DNA of 64,000 nt, taken from contig NZ_WWEM01000009.1 in NCBI RefSeq assembly GCF_019308285.1, forward strand, positions 141,795 through 205,794, written 5' to 3'. This DNA comes from Flavobacterium quisquiliarum (GTDB taxonomy: Bacteria > Bacteroidota > Bacteroidia > Flavobacteriales > Flavobacteriaceae). Position numbers and translations under genes: made by a program. A model generated the notes under the pieces. The model saw only the letters and a program-made list of their open reading frames with translations. It did no database searches and was not told the origin of the DNA. Position 1 is the stretch's first letter. The number at the start of each line of letters is the position of its first letter. Positions 26,960 through 39,000 of the stretch are shown piece by piece.

Positions 26960-28288
26960 ATGGATTATAAAAGTGACATCGGGTATCGAAAAGAAACACT
27001 GAAAAAGTTATTACACAACATTCAGAAAAGCGAAGATTTAATTATCAAAGCTTTATACGATGACTTTCAAAAACCAGAGTTTGAAGCCGTAGTTACAGAA
27101 ACAAGTTATGTTATTTCAGACCTTAAAAACACGATCAAAAACATTACAGCTTGGGCAAAACCTGAACGTGTTTTTCCTTCTTTTCTTAATTTTCCCTCCA
27201 GCGATTATATTTACAAAGAACCTTACGGACATGTTTTAATAATTGCTCCTTGGAATTATCCTTTTCAATTGGCTTTATGTCCACTTATTGCTGCTGTTGC
27301 TGCTGGGAATAGAGTTGCTGTAAAACCATCAGAACTTACCCCACACACATCGGCTATAATTGCAAAAATTATTGAAAAGACATTTCACATCAATCATGTA
27401 GAAGTTTTTGAAGGTGGTGTAGAAGTTTCTAATAAATTATTAGCACAGCGCTGGGATTATATTTTCTTTACAGGAAGTGTTGCTGTTGGAAAAATCGTTG
27501 CAAAAGCGGCAGCTGAAAATCTTACTCCAGTTACTTTAGAGTTAGGCGGAAAAAACCCTTGTATTGTTGATGAAACTGCCGATTTAAAACTTGCCGCAAA
27601 ACGAATTGTCTGGGGTAAATTCATCAACGCAGGACAGACTTGTATAGCACCCGATTATGTTTTGGTTCAAAAAAACATGAAAGTCAATTTTATAACCTAT
27701 TTAATTGAAGAAATCCTCAAAGCCTACGGAAAGAAAATAGACAAATCGCCTGATTTTGCCCGTATTATTAATACAAAAAATTGGTTTCGTTTAACCAATA
27801 TGATCCAAAATGAAAATGTATTGTTTGGAGGCGAAAGCGATGCTAACAAATTATACATTGCTCCTACTCTTCTAGAAGAACCTGATTTGGATAGTCCCGT
27901 TATGAAAGAAGAAATCTTTGGGCCTGTCTTGCCAATTCTTACCTATGAAACCGAAAATGATATCGAAAACGTGGTGAGCCGTTATGAGAAACCTCTTTCA
28001 TTTTATATTTTCAGCGAAAATAATTCATTTACTAAAAAATTAATTTCGAAATACTCTTTTGGAGGCGGATGTATCAACGATACAGTAGTACATTTCTCTA
28101 ATAAAAGACTGCCTTTTGGCGGTGTTGGGCATAGCGGAATAGGCGCATACCACGGCCAGCTTAGCTTTGATACCTTCTCGCATCACAAAGCGATCGTCAA
28201 AAAAGGAAACTGGCTTGATTTACCTATGCGTTACGCGCCTTATAAAGATAAATTGGCCTCTATAAAAAGAATTTTAGACTGGTTGTAA
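26960..28288 (+). CDS. Aldehyde dehydrogenase
   Basis: 442 residues. The NAD(P) binding and catalytic motifs are complete: APWNYPFQLALCPLIAAVAA, FTGSVAVGK, Glu194 in LELGGKNP and the nucleophile Cys228 in GQTCIAPDY. The length and the C-terminal GGVGHSGIGAYHG place it with the short YwdH/AlkH-like class 3 aldehyde dehydrogenases that oxidise medium- or long-chain aldehydes. The last residues may contact the membrane. Confidence 0.92.
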   Translation: MDYKSDIGYRKETLKKLLHNIQKSEDLIIKALYDDFQKPEFEAVVTETSYVISDLKNTIKNITAWAKPERVFPSFLNFPSSDYIYKEPYGHVLIIAPWNYPFQLALCPLIAAVAAGNRVAVKPSELTPHTSAIIAKIIEKTFHINHVEVFEGGVEVSNKLLAQRWDYIFFTGSVAVGKIVAKAAAENLTPVTLELGGKNPCIVDETADLKLAAKRIVWGKFINAGQTCIAPDYVLVQKNMKVNFITYLIEEILKAYGKKIDKSPDFARIINTKNWFRLTNMIQNENVLFGGESDANKLYIAPTLLEEPDLDSPVMKEEIFGPVLPILTYETENDIENVVSRYEKPLSFYIFSENNSFTKKLISKYSFGGGCINDTVVHFSNKRLPFGGVGHSGIGAYHGQLSFDTFSHHKAIVKKGNWLDLPMRYAPYKDKLASIKRILDWL

Positions 28289-28407
28289 AGGAGTTAAAAT
28301 CATTTAAGAATGTTTTAAGATTTTTATATGGAATTGATTAAAAATATTATATTTACGTCAAGATACCCATATAAAAATACAAGTCAATAAAACAATTTTA
28401 CATAAAA

Positions 28408-29202
28408 ATGAAATCTACCCTTGCTCAAATTGAGGACATTAAAAAAAATGGCTATTCCCTTGATTTTGCTACAGTTTTTAATCATGCCTTCGAAAACTAT
28501 AAAAAAATAGCACTTTATTCAGGACTTATTATCTTGGTTTTTTCCATTCTTGCCGCGATGGCCTTTATGGGAATAATGATTGCTTATTTTGGAGTAGGAA
28601 GCATTACAAAAGATTTTTTACTAGATTTAGAAAACAAACAGTTTACTTCGATCGAGCTTGTAATACAAACTATTGCTGTTTCAGCAGTTGCCGGAATCAC
28701 AGCTCCTTTTGGTGCAGGTTTTCTAAAAATGGCTGATTGTGCAGACAAAGATATTGAGTTCAATGTATCAACTATTTTCAGTTATTACAGAGCTCCTTAT
28801 TTTGGACAAATTTTTGTTGCTGCCTTTATTCCTGCTTTAGTTGGTACTGCGCTTTCTAATTTTATTGACAGCTTTGAAGTTTTATATGTTGGAAACGTAA
28901 TTTCATTTATGGTGTCTTATTTCATGTATTTATCAATTCCATTGGTTGTTTTTGGAAATTTAAGTGCTGTTGATGCAATCAAATCAAGTATTATTGTTGT
29001 AACCAAGAATCCCCTTAACATATTTGCATTTTTTATAATAGGTTTTATCGGTTCATTAATAGGTATTTTTGCCTGCTGCGTTGGAATTATCTTTACTGTA
29101 GTTTTTAACAGTTCTATGATCTATGCAACTTATTTTGGAATTTTTGGAGCAAATCAAGAAGAAGATTCAATTGATTCGATTGGACAATCAAATGTAGATT
29201 AA
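28408..29202 (+). CDS. Polytopic membrane protein
   Basis: 264 residues and about six hydrophobic segments (about 36-62, 87-108, 128-148, 157-180, 200-222 and 224-245). Similar Bacteroidota proteins are often labelled beta-carotene 15,15'-monooxygenase without support. No catalytic motif is visible. It lies 94 bases before the hybrid histidine kinase gene on the same strand. Confidence 0.6.
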   Translation: MKSTLAQIEDIKKNGYSLDFATVFNHAFENYKKIALYSGLIILVFSILAAMAFMGIMIAYFGVGSITKDFLLDLENKQFTSIELVIQTIAVSAVAGITAPFGAGFLKMADCADKDIEFNVSTIFSYYRAPYFGQIFVAAFIPALVGTALSNFIDSFEVLYVGNVISFMVSYFMYLSIPLVVFGNLSAVDAIKSSIIVVTKNPLNIFAFFIIGFIGSLIGIFACCVGIIFTVVFNSSMIYATYFGIFGANQEEDSIDSIGQSNVD

Positions 29203-29295
29203 AATAGGAAAATCATGTTTAGAAAGAAATTAACCAATTCTTTTTAAGGTTTCCAAAAGACCGTTTACTAAACAAAACAACATACCCCAAATTCT

Positions 29296-32200
29296 ATGGC
29301 CGCAGACTATAGTTTTTTCAATTCGGTTATTTCAGGAATTGCCAGCCTTGGTAATACCTTAGAATCAATTATGACCGCATGGTATGTATTCGACTCTGAC
29401 ATCATTTTTTACAATAACCCTAAACTTATCGTTTTAGGGTTATCTCTTTTTGCGTTTCTTTCACTGCTTGTCTATCAGTTTTTTAAGATCAAAGCCAAAA
29501 TTGGATATTTTATTGAAAAAAAGAAAGAACAAGACACAATCAGTAGAGAATATCAGCTCTATATTTTGTTTTTTGGTATTGCTGTAATCGTAATTGAAAT
29601 CATCAATGAAATTTTTAAAATCAGACCCAAAAGTCTCTTAGTTGTAAATGTTTCTATTGGTGTTGCTGTACTTTTAATTTATTCGATAACAGATAAAATA
29701 AAATGGTTTAGAGAACATATTCAGCAGATTTTTATTTCCAGTTTTTTTATCTACATCTCTTACGTCGCATTCAACATCGTAATGCTTTCCAATGATGTTG
29801 TTCCGATTATTGTTTTCTTAATTTCCTTTTTCTTCTCCTACAGCATTCTTAAACCAATTAAAATCTATTGGTTTTTCGTTGGACTTACTTTTGTTTTTTT
29901 AATTTCCACCGTAGCATTTCAGCTAATTCCGATAAAATCTTCTATTTTACTCATTAATTTTTGTATACTAATTTTCATTATTAATCAGGTAAAATACGCT
30001 GTATTACTAAACAATAGAGATAATTTCAGATTTGCCAGCGAAATTGTTCATAAAGGAAATTCGCTCACAATTGCTTCAAATCAAAAAGGTGAAATCTTAT
30101 TTACTAGTGAAACAATCACAGAAATTTTAGGCTATCTTCCAGAAGAAGTTATGGGAATGAAATTTTGGGAACTTACACAGGATTCAAAATTTATAGAAGA
30201 ATTAAAGCCCATTAACAATGAAGAAAACAAACTTTACATTAGAAAATTAAAAAATAAAAGCGGTGAATTCAAATACATACAATGGAAAGATAAAAAGTTC
30301 TCTGATGATTTAATTATTAGTATTGGACAAGATGTTACGGAGCACATTCTTGTTCAGGATCAGTACAAAAATTTAATTCAAACTGCAACCGATATTATTT
30401 TTGAAATTAATCCAGAAGGTTATTTTACATTTATAAACGAGTTTGGTTTTTCTATTCTTGGTTATTCTGAAAACGAAATAATCAATAAACATTATTCTAA
30501 TATCATTCATGAACATCACATTAACAGCGCTGTTGATTTTTATGAAAATTTAGTTCTTAATGAAAACAATTATCCAGTAATAGAAATTCCGATTTTGAAG
30601 AAAAACGGGGAACAAATCTGGATTTCCCAAAAGATTATTGTTCGCAAAAATGACTTAGGCCAAACCACAGGTTTTTCTGGAATTGCTAGAGATATTACAG
30701 AGAAAAAAAACATTGAAAAAGAGAAAAAAAGACGTCTTAAAAAAATCGAAGCTTATAATAACTCTACCAAAAAACTATCAACAACCGATTTCAGCAAATA
30801 CGACAAACTCAATACTGTTATTGATCTTATTTTAAAAGAAGCAGCAACCATTAGTCGGGTAAATCGTGTCAGCTTCTGGAAATACCATAAGGATCTTATT
30901 CAATGCAAGAACCTTTACAGTCTTGACAATCAAAACCTAAGTGACAAAAATATTCTAAACAAAGAATCTTATCCAATATATTTTGAGACTTTAAGCAAAA
31001 AAGCCATTATCAATGCCCCAGATGTATTCAATAAATTAGAAACATCCGAATTTGAAAAACTATACTTTACTAAAAACAATATCAAATCGATGCTCGATGT
31101 TCCTATTTTTTTATCGGGACAATTAGCTGGAGTCGTTTGTTTTGAAAGCACTGAAAAGAAACGCGAATGGGATAATGAAGACATTAATTATGCTCGAACC
31201 ATTTCAGATGTAATTTCTCTTGCTATTTCTTCACAGATGCGTTTGGAAGCCGAAAGAAAACTAGAATTCAAAAGTCAGCTTTTATCTGCTCTTTCTTTAT
31301 GTACCGAAAAATTCCTGCTCAGCAAGACCACACAGCAGATGTTTCAGGAGACGTATGACATAATCGGAAAAGCCGCAAAAGTGGATCATATGTATTATTA
31401 CGAAAAAGATCCTGTTTACAACACTGTATATCAAAAATACAAATGGTCACGTGAAGGAGTAACACATCAAATTACGCCTTTACGTCATATGACGGAAGAT
31501 AATTTAAAAGAAATTTACGAAGCGGCACAGCAGAAAAAAATCCTCAATACCTTAACTAGAAACCTGGATGAAGGATTTTTCAAAACTCTTTTAATCAACA
31601 ATGAGATTAAATCAATTTTGATTCTGCCTCTTTACATCAATGATATTTTTACTGGTTTTATTGGTTTTGACGATTGTACTAAAGAAAAAAGATGGTCCGA
31701 AGAAGAAATCTATATTTTTCAAGTATTAGCCAACAATATTTCTTCTGCTTTAGAAAGAAATCGAAACGAAAATAAGATTATTGAAAGCGAAGAAAAATTC
31801 AAACTGATTGCTAATAATATCCCTGGAACTGTCTATTTATCTAAATTTGATGCATTTTCTACGAAAATCTTTTTGAACGATGAAGTTTTGAATCTAACAG
31901 GTTATTCAAAATCCGAATTCATAGAAAATAATTTATCCTTTCTTTCTTTAATTCATCATGATGATAAAGATGAAGTGATCAACAATCAGATTGATAATTT
32001 ACAAAAAGGAATGCCTTTACATAATGTGTATCGCATTAAGCGAAAAACCGGCGAATATATTTGGGTTGAGGAATTTGGAGATGTAATTAAAAGAGATGAC
32101 GAGATTGAGTTTGTTGGTGGTATTTACTTTGACATTACCAACAAAAAAGAAATTGAAGATGCTATAAAAGCCAAACAATTGGCTGAAGCGGCAAATAAAT

Positions 32201-33348
32201 CTAAATCTGATTTCCTCGCCAATATGTCGCACGAAATTAGAACTCCGCTTAACGGAATCATTGGTTTTACTCATTTATTAATGAAAACCGATTTGGAAGA
32301 AATTCAGGAAAAGTACATGACAACGATTAATCAATCAGCTCATTCTTTACTTGAAATTATCAATGATATTCTGGATTTTTCTAAAATTGAAGCTGGTAAA
32401 TTAGAGCTATTTATTGATCTTTATGATATTAAAAAAGTTCTCGGACAGGTTTTTGATTTAATTGTTTACGAATCTAATCAGAAAAACTTGGAATTGGAAC
32501 TAAATATCGATCCAGATGTACCCAAATACATTTGGACAGATATTGTCAGAATCAAACAGATTTTAATTAATCTTCTTTCTAACGCAGTAAAATTCACAAC
32601 AGAAGGTTCTATCAAATTAAACGTAACAGTCTTAGAAAAGAAAAAAAACAACAATCATGTAATCCGTTTTTCGGTAGTGGATACAGGAATCGGAATATTA
32701 GAAAAAAATCAGAAGAAAATATTCAAAGCTTTTTCACAGGAAGACAGTTCTACAACTAGAAAATTTGGAGGCACAGGATTAGGTTTAACTATTTCCAATC
32801 AATTATTGGCACTAATGGAAAGCCGTCTGCAATTGGAAAGTACAATAAACGTAGGAAGTAACTTTTTCTTTGATTTAAATCTAAAAACAAGTAATCAAAG
32901 CATAAACGATAAATACAATGCTGAACTGAAAAGTTTAAATATCGAATTGGATTCTGAAGACATGGAACCCAACGATAATACCATTACTTTCTTAATTGTT
33001 GAAGACAATAAAGTAAACATGTTACTTTTAAAGACAATTATAAAAAACCTCTACAACAATGCATACATTCACGAATGTGAAAATGGATATGAAGCCATTC
33101 AACAATTTGAAAAGATAAATCCGACTATTGTTTTTATGGATATTCAAATGCCGATTATGAATGGTTATGAAACCACAAGAGCTATTAGAAACACTAAAAA
33201 AGGAAGAGATATTCCAATTATCGCTGTTACGGCAGGGGCAGAAAAAGACGAACGAAATAAATGTATTTCTGCAGGAATGGATGATTATATTTCAAAACCC
33301 ATCATGAAAGGCAGCGTGGAAGAGACCTTGATTAAATGGCTTGGGTGA
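29296..33348 (+). CDS. Hybrid sensor histidine kinase / response regulator
   Basis: 1350 residues. Order: six to seven membrane segments (about 30-235), PAS (255-350), PAS with PAC (356-475), GAF (500-650), GAF (665-815), PAS (830-950), HisKA with phosphoacceptor His979 in NMSHEIRTPLNG, HATPase with N-box around Asn1096, DTGIGI from 1132 and GGTGLGL near 1160, and a receiver domain (1229-1347) with Asp1237 and phosphoacceptor Asp1282 in VFMDIQMPIMNG. All key residues are intact. It would pass phosphate from His979 to Asp1282. No HPt or output regulator is encoded next to it. Confidence 0.95.
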   Translation: MAADYSFFNSVISGIASLGNTLESIMTAWYVFDSDIIFYNNPKLIVLGLSLFAFLSLLVYQFFKIKAKIGYFIEKKKEQDTISREYQLYILFFGIAVIVIEIINEIFKIRPKSLLVVNVSIGVAVLLIYSITDKIKWFREHIQQIFISSFFIYISYVAFNIVMLSNDVVPIIVFLISFFFSYSILKPIKIYWFFVGLTFVFLISTVAFQLIPIKSSILLINFCILIFIINQVKYAVLLNNRDNFRFASEIVHKGNSLTIASNQKGEILFTSETITEILGYLPEEVMGMKFWELTQDSKFIEELKPINNEENKLYIRKLKNKSGEFKYIQWKDKKFSDDLIISIGQDVTEHILVQDQYKNLIQTATDIIFEINPEGYFTFINEFGFSILGYSENEIINKHYSNIIHEHHINSAVDFYENLVLNENNYPVIEIPILKKNGEQIWISQKIIVRKNDLGQTTGFSGIARDITEKKNIEKEKKRRLKKIEAYNNSTKKLSTTDFSKYDKLNTVIDLILKEAATISRVNRVSFWKYHKDLIQCKNLYSLDNQNLSDKNILNKESYPIYFETLSKKAIINAPDVFNKLETSEFEKLYFTKNNIKSMLDVPIFLSGQLAGVVCFESTEKKREWDNEDINYARTISDVISLAISSQMRLEAERKLEFKSQLLSALSLCTEKFLLSKTTQQMFQETYDIIGKAAKVDHMYYYEKDPVYNTVYQKYKWSREGVTHQITPLRHMTEDNLKEIYEAAQQKKILNTLTRNLDEGFFKTLLINNEIKSILILPLYINDIFTGFIGFDDCTKEKRWSEEEIYIFQVLANNISSALERNRNENKIIESEEKFKLIANNIPGTVYLSKFDAFSTKIFLNDEVLNLTGYSKSEFIENNLSFLSLIHHDDKDEVINNQIDNLQKGMPLHNVYRIKRKTGEYIWVEEFGDVIKRDDEIEFVGGIYFDITNKKEIEDAIKAKQLAEAANKSKSDFLANMSHEIRTPLNGIIGFTHLLMKTDLEEIQEKYMTTINQSAHSLLEIINDILDFSKIEAGKLELFIDLYDIKKVLGQVFDLIVYESNQKNLELELNIDPDVPKYIWTDIVRIKQILINLLSNAVKFTTEGSIKLNVTVLEKKKNNNHVIRFSVVDTGIGILEKNQKKIFKAFSQEDSSTTRKFGGTGLGLTISNQLLALMESRLQLESTINVGSNFFFDLNLKTSNQSINDKYNAELKSLNIELDSEDMEPNDNTITFLIVEDNKVNMLLLKTIIKNLYNNAYIHECENGYEAIQQFEKINPTIVFMDIQMPIMNGYETTRAIRNTKKGRDIPIIAVTAGAEKDERNKCISAGMDDYISKPIMKGSVEETLIKWLG

Positions 33349-33511
33349 TTTTTAGTTTTCAGCCTCCGTTTTCAGTTTGAAACCGTTACCAGCAATTCCG
33401 ACTAAAAACCGAGACTGCGACTAAAAACTAAATTTATCTAAATCTAAAATTTTTCATAAAAAATCTATAAATTCGTATACCTTTTTATAACAAGTTAAAA
33501 AACAATTCAAT

Positions 33512-34363
33512 ATGAAATGGCAAGGCAGAAGACAAAGTGATAATGTAGAAGACCGCAGATCCATCGGTGGTGGCGGTAAAGCCATAATTGGCGGTGGCGT
33601 AATTGGTATTATTGTTTTGCTTCTGAACGTTTTTGGAGGTGAAACTGGTCAACAGATAGCTCCAATTTTAGAACAAATGCAAGGTGGAGGTCAGCAGACT
33701 GAAGCTGCGGCTCCCTTAAGCAAAGAAGATGAAGAAATGGGAAATTTTGTTAGAGTTGTTTTAGCAGATAATGAGGATATCTGGAGCAAAATTTTCGCAG
33801 AACATGGTATGACTTATGAAAAGCCAAAATTAGTATTATTTAAAGGTGCTGTACAAACAGCATGTGGCGGTGCATCATCTGCATCTGGACCGTTTTATTG
33901 TCCAGGAGATCGCAAAGTTTATATGGATTTGGGCTTTTTTGAAGAATTAAAAACTAAATTTGGTGCAAAAGGAGGTGATTTTGCCATTGCTTATGTAATT
34001 GCGCATGAAATTGGTCATCATATACAAACTTTACTTGGGACATCTGCAAAAATGCGCCAGGAACAGCAGGGAAAAAGTGAAGCTGAAGCTAATAAATTAT
34101 CTGTAGCCCTAGAATTGCAAGCAGACTTTTATGCGGGTGTTTGGGCACATTATAATCAGGAAAACTTAGATACGGGAGATATTGAAGAAGCTCTAAGCGC
34201 TGCTAACGCAGTTGGAGATGATGCCATTCAAAGTAAAATGCAGGGACATGTTGTTCCTGATTCTTTTACTCACGGAACTTCAGAACAAAGAATGTATTGG
34301 TTTAAAAAAGGTTTTAAAACTGGAGATATTAAACAAGGTACAACCTTTGAAGAAATTAGATAA
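33512..34363 (+). CDS. Neutral zinc metallopeptidase (YpfJ family)
   Basis: 283 residues. KWQGRRQSDNVEDRR with a following glycine-rich segment and one membrane helix (about 24-45) is the typical YpfJ N-terminus. The zinc motif HEIGHH (His165, Glu166, His169) is complete and followed by ELQADFYAGVW with the third acidic ligand. GGASSASGPFYCPGDRKVYMD is also conserved. Function in the cell is unknown. A strong terminator follows. Confidence 0.92.
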   Translation: MKWQGRRQSDNVEDRRSIGGGGKAIIGGGVIGIIVLLLNVFGGETGQQIAPILEQMQGGGQQTEAAAPLSKEDEEMGNFVRVVLADNEDIWSKIFAEHGMTYEKPKLVLFKGAVQTACGGASSASGPFYCPGDRKVYMDLGFFEELKTKFGAKGGDFAIAYVIAHEIGHHIQTLLGTSAKMRQEQQGKSEAEANKLSVALELQADFYAGVWAHYNQENLDTGDIEEALSAANAVGDDAIQSKMQGHVVPDSFTHGTSEQRMYWFKKGFKTGDIKQGTTFEEIR

Positions 34364-34393
34364 TACATAAAACCAAATATATTAACCACCAGA

Positions 34394-34425
34394 AAAGCCC
34401 GACTTTACAGTCGGGCTTTTTTTTT
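34394..34425 (+). terminator. Strong intrinsic terminator
   Basis: AAAGCCCGACT (34394-34404) pairs perfectly with AGTCGGGCTTT (34409-34419) around a TTAC loop, then a T run. Between it and the convergent SusD gene (34426-34633) only AT-rich sequence is seen. Confidence 0.95.
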
Positions 34426-34633
34426 AAAAAACTGTTCTTTGCCATAAATCACAGTTTATCTCTATTTATTGACTAAATTTTCGAGACAATTTATCCAACA
34501 TTTTCTAAAAAAATGCCGTATTACAGAATTAAATTGAGAATGTTAGGAAATCTCATAGAAAAAAGAACTTCAGATGAATTTTTTACTATTATAGGGTGTA
34601 AATACATCGATTCCTGCTTAATGATCTGATTTT

Positions 34634-35992
34634 TTAATTATATAACGGATTCTGAACTAACATTCCTCCACTGATATTTATCTCAACTTGTGGAATTGGC
34701 AATAATAAATCTTTTGGCCCTTGAAAAGTAGATGAATAGGCAGATAGTACGCTTTGCGCCATATCAAACCTAATTAGATCATACAACCTTTGATTTTCAT
34801 AGGCAAGTTCAGCTCTTCTTTGATTTAACAATGCTATTTTTGTTATTGAAGTACTTATTACCGGAATTGCAAATGCTCTATTGCGTACTTTATCATAGTA
34901 TTTAATTGCATTGGCATCTGTTGTAGATGTGGCAGTTCCCATAATCGCTTCCGTATACATTAAATACACATCGGCTAAACGTAAAACAAGCCAATCATTT
35001 CCAGCCAATCTAGGCGAAGTTGATGTACGTAAATATTTTCCGTTTTGAGTTGGTATTGCAGGATTGATGTTTACTGCTATACGCTTATCAAGAGGATCGG
35101 CTTTCATAAAAGCGGCAAAATCATCTGTTACAAAGTTTAAGCCACTTGCCTGACCTACTGTCATTTCATAAGAAAAACTCTGGCTTTCTGTAGCGCTATC
35201 ATTAGAATACGGAATAGCAAATAGAATTTCATCGTTTTTCTCGTTATAGAAAACATCTTTATAGTTCGCCTGTAAGCTGTATTGTGTATCCGCAACTAAT
35301 GCTGCCAATAATGGCAATGCTAAATCGTATTTTTTTTGTGTCAAATATACTTTTGCTAACATTCCTTGAGCGGCCTGTTTTGTAGCTCTTCCAAAAGAAG
35401 TAGCCGATTTTACTGGAAGTTCATTAATAGCAGTAGTCAAATCACTTTGAATTAGGTCATACACTTCTGTAAGTGATTTTTTGGCGAAATATTTGGTGTC
35501 TTTAATTCCAACGACTTTATCAATTACAGGAACTTCACCAAAAGCACGAACTAAATTAAAATGTGCCAATGCTCTTGCAAATTTCGCTTCTCCATCATAA
35601 TTCATTTTTTTAGTTGCATCAGAAACCACATTTAAATGTTCCAAAACTGTATTTGCCCTAAAAATAACATTGTAATTTACACTCCAATATCCCGCAACCA
35701 CAGAGTTTGTTGGCAGTACTTCAAAAGTTTCTAATTGTTTCCATTCTCCTTCATGCAAAGCTGTCTTCCCATTGTCTGATCGCATTTCAGTTAAAGCAAA
35801 TTCATTCATTGGCACAGCTTGTAATCCATCATAAATTGCAATAACTGCCCCTAAAACATCTGAATCGTTATTAAAATATTTTGTATCTGATATAGCTGAT
35901 ATTGGTGCTAAGTCCAAGTCTTCTTTAGAGCAGGAAACTGAAAAACCTAAAATCATTAATAGTCCAAAAAATTTATACTTTGTATTTTTCAT
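34634..35992 (-). CDS. SusD/RagB-type nutrient-binding lipoprotein
   Basis: 452 residues. The lipobox is at Cys21 (GFSVSC). The N-terminal SusD-like part has LAPISAISDTKYFNNDSDVL and the C-terminal RagB part ends in the usual RRAELAYENQRLYDLIRF and LLLPIPQVEIN. SusD proteins sit on the outside of the outer membrane and cap the SusC channel, giving it substrate. It is 11 bases downstream of the SusC gene. The substrate cannot be told, since no glycoside hydrolase or protease is nearby. Confidence 0.93.
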   Translation of the reverse strand: MKNTKYKFFGLLMILGFSVSCSKEDLDLAPISAISDTKYFNNDSDVLGAVIAIYDGLQAVPMNEFALTEMRSDNGKTALHEGEWKQLETFEVLPTNSVVAGYWSVNYNVIFRANTVLEHLNVVSDATKKMNYDGEAKFARALAHFNLVRAFGEVPVIDKVVGIKDTKYFAKKSLTEVYDLIQSDLTTAINELPVKSATSFGRATKQAAQGMLAKVYLTQKKYDLALPLLAALVADTQYSLQANYKDVFYNEKNDEILFAIPYSNDSATESQSFSYEMTVGQASGLNFVTDDFAAFMKADPLDKRIAVNINPAIPTQNGKYLRTSTSPRLAGNDWLVLRLADVYLMYTEAIMGTATSTTDANAIKYYDKVRNRAFAIPVISTSITKIALLNQRRAELAYENQRLYDLIRFDMAQSVLSAYSSTFQGPKDLLLPIPQVEINISGGMLVQNPLYN

Positions 35993-36003
35993 TTTCTTAA
36001 TTT

Positions 36004-39000
36004 TTAAAATTCAACATTTAAACCAATTGATACTGTTTTGTAAATTGGCGCTGCTCCTTTTTGATAACCATAAGTTATTGGAGATGAAGGAAGCGATCCT
36101 GCACCTGTTGTAGGTAAAATTCCTTCTGGGTTATATCCTTCATAATTTTTTGCCATGATATATAATAAATTCTGGGCAGCGGTATATAAACGAAGTCGGC
36201 TTATTCCGAAATTTTTAAGATTATCTTTTGAAAAGCTATACCCTAAATTGATATTCCTTAAAGCAATGTAAGATGCATCCTGAATATCTAAATTCGTGTA
36301 AATTCTTTCTCTTACTAAACCTGTATCTGGAAAACTTGGGACAGTTCCTGCATTATTACCAAATTCGTTTTTAATATATTGTGAGTCTATGTTTCTAACT
36401 TTGGCACCATGAGATCCTTGGAACATAAAACTAAAATCAATATTTTTATATTTTAGGTTGTTTGAAAAACTCCACACCAAATCTGGATAAGGATTTCCTA
36501 AAATAGTTCGGTCATCGCCATCAATTTTACCATCTCCATTCAAATCTTTCACATAAACAGACTGTGATTGCGAATTGATTGGATAAAGCGGATTTTTAAT
36601 ATATTGAGGCTGAATTTCTTTTGAAACTACATAACCATAAAACGAAGATATAGGATGACCTTCAAGAGCAATCCACTCTGCTGGACGTTTTGATTCAATT
36701 ACACTAATCAGACCGTTTGAACCAGCAAAATCAAGTAAGGTATTCTTATTATGAGTAAATAAAGCTGAGGCATTCCAAGAGAAATTTTCATTTTTAAGAA
36801 TAGTAGAACGCAATTCCAACTCAAAACCACGGTTTTCAACTTTACCTTTATTTACTAAAGCGCTGTTAAATCCTGTTACTCCAGGAACCGGAAGATCTAA
36901 TAATAAATCTTTACTCGTCCTGATATAGTAATCAAATGATATATTTAAAATGCCTCCAAAAATACTGGCATCTAATCCTGGGTTAAATTCTACTAATTTC
37001 TCCCATCCTAAATCTGGATTTGAAATATTAGAAACATTATATCCGTTTGAAACACCTGTTAACGAAGTACTAATAGGATTTACCAATCCAAGATGTGCAT
37101 ATTCTCCAATTCCTGAGTTGCTTCCCGTTTGTCCATAACTCACTCGTAATTTAAGATCTTTAACAAAATTATTTTCTTTTAAAAACTGCTCATTTGACAC
37201 TCTCCATCCCAAAGAAGTTGCAGGAAAATATCCGAATTTCTTATTCGGTCCAAATTTAGAGCTTCCGTCTGACCTGAAACTTACCGATAGTAGATATCTA
37301 TCATCGAAAGAATAATTAACTCTCGTTAGATAAGAAACTAATTTTTCTTCTGTTTTAGACATAGAACCGCCACCAACACCAACATTTGCAGAAGGAATAG
37401 TTTCGATATAATCATTTACATACCCTGATCCTCTTAGATTCACAAACTCAGAATTCCAGTGTTCAAAAGTAAAACCAGCAACAGCGGCTATAGAGTGTCT
37501 TCCAAAATCATTATTATAACTAAAAATACTCTCTCCAGCAACGTGGTTTACAGTAGTAGAGTTATAGGAAGTACTTGCATCACCGGCATAGTTTTTTGTT
37601 GCCAAAACTCCAGTACGGTTATCATTTACAATGTTTCTGTAATCGCCCCCAATAGTTTGTTTAAAATTAAAATGATCTGTGAAATTAAATTTAAAATAAG
37701 TATTACCAATAAGCTTAGTCTGGCGTGTCTCATAATCTGCTTCTACCAATGAAGCATAAGGATTTCCATCGCCTGTAACACCAATAGAAGTTCCAAGTTT
37801 ATCTGCTCTTGGTTTCCCTGTAGCCAGATCATAGTTTACAAAGAAACGTTCTTCAGCATAATCCCCCACTTTTACATTAGGAAATTGGTAAGTATTTACA
37901 AACTGAATAGAATGCTCATCTAAACGAATAGGAAGCCAAGGCTGCTGGCGAATAGCATTTAAATTTGAGTTTGCCAAAGATCTTTGTTGTGTAATCGATG
38001 GGTTAAGCATAATGCCAAACTCTAATTTATCTGCTTTGGAATCTAAATTCACACTGGCATTCATTTTTTTATAGTTATCGGTCAACTGCACACCTTCGTC
38101 ATTTGTATATCCTAATGATGCTCTAAATTTTGTATTTTTTGTACCGCCGCTGACCGATAAATTATGATCTGTAATATAACCTCCATCATATATTTCTTTC
38201 TCCCAGTTTGTATAAGTGCCTAATGCCTGAACCATTTTCATTTCATCTGTCAAAACACCATTATTACTGCTTGATACATATTGAGCCCATTTATCTGGAG
38301 TAGATAAAATATTTGTTCTTGGCACAAACTTGTACCCCGTATAAGTATTGTAATTAAACTTGGTTGGTCCTTCTTTACCTTTTTTAGTAGTAATCATTAT
38401 AACTCCGTTAGCACCTCTGGAACCGTAAATAGAAGATGATGAGGCATCTTTTAAAACTTCAACAGATTCGACCGTATTCATATCAATACTCCCCAAGAAA
38501 TCTCCATCATTACCAACTGCAATTCCATCTAATACAATTAACGGATTAGCATTAAAAGAAATAGATCCCTGCCCCCTAACTTTAATAGTTGGAGCTGCCC
38601 CCGCCGCTGGGTTTGTCTGCTGGATATTTACACCCGAAACTTGTCCCTGTAAAGCATCATCAACACGTGAAACCGGAATTTGATCTAAGTCTTTATTGGT
38701 TACTTTTGATACAGAACCCGTGATGTTTTTCTTCTTTTGAGTACCGTAACCAATTACAACCACTTGGTCTAATTGATTTTGAGCTTCGGCTAAAGTCACG
38801 TTCAAAACGGTTTGATTGGTAATCGTAATAGTTTGTGAAGTATAGCCTATACAGCTAAATTGTACTTTATCTCCAGCTGAAACTGAAATTGAATAAACGC
38901 CGTCAAAATCAGTAGTGGTTCCTCCCTTAGAATTTGTTACCACTACATTAGCTCCTGGAATGGGAGTCTTGTCTGAAGCTGAAGTTATTTTTCCTTTTAA

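Noticed and set aside
34513..34629. 38-residue plus-strand ORF between the zinc pe­ptidase terminator and SusD
   Set aside because: Only a weak -7-like box precedes it, and it lies convergent to SusD without terminator of its own. Not enough to call a gene.
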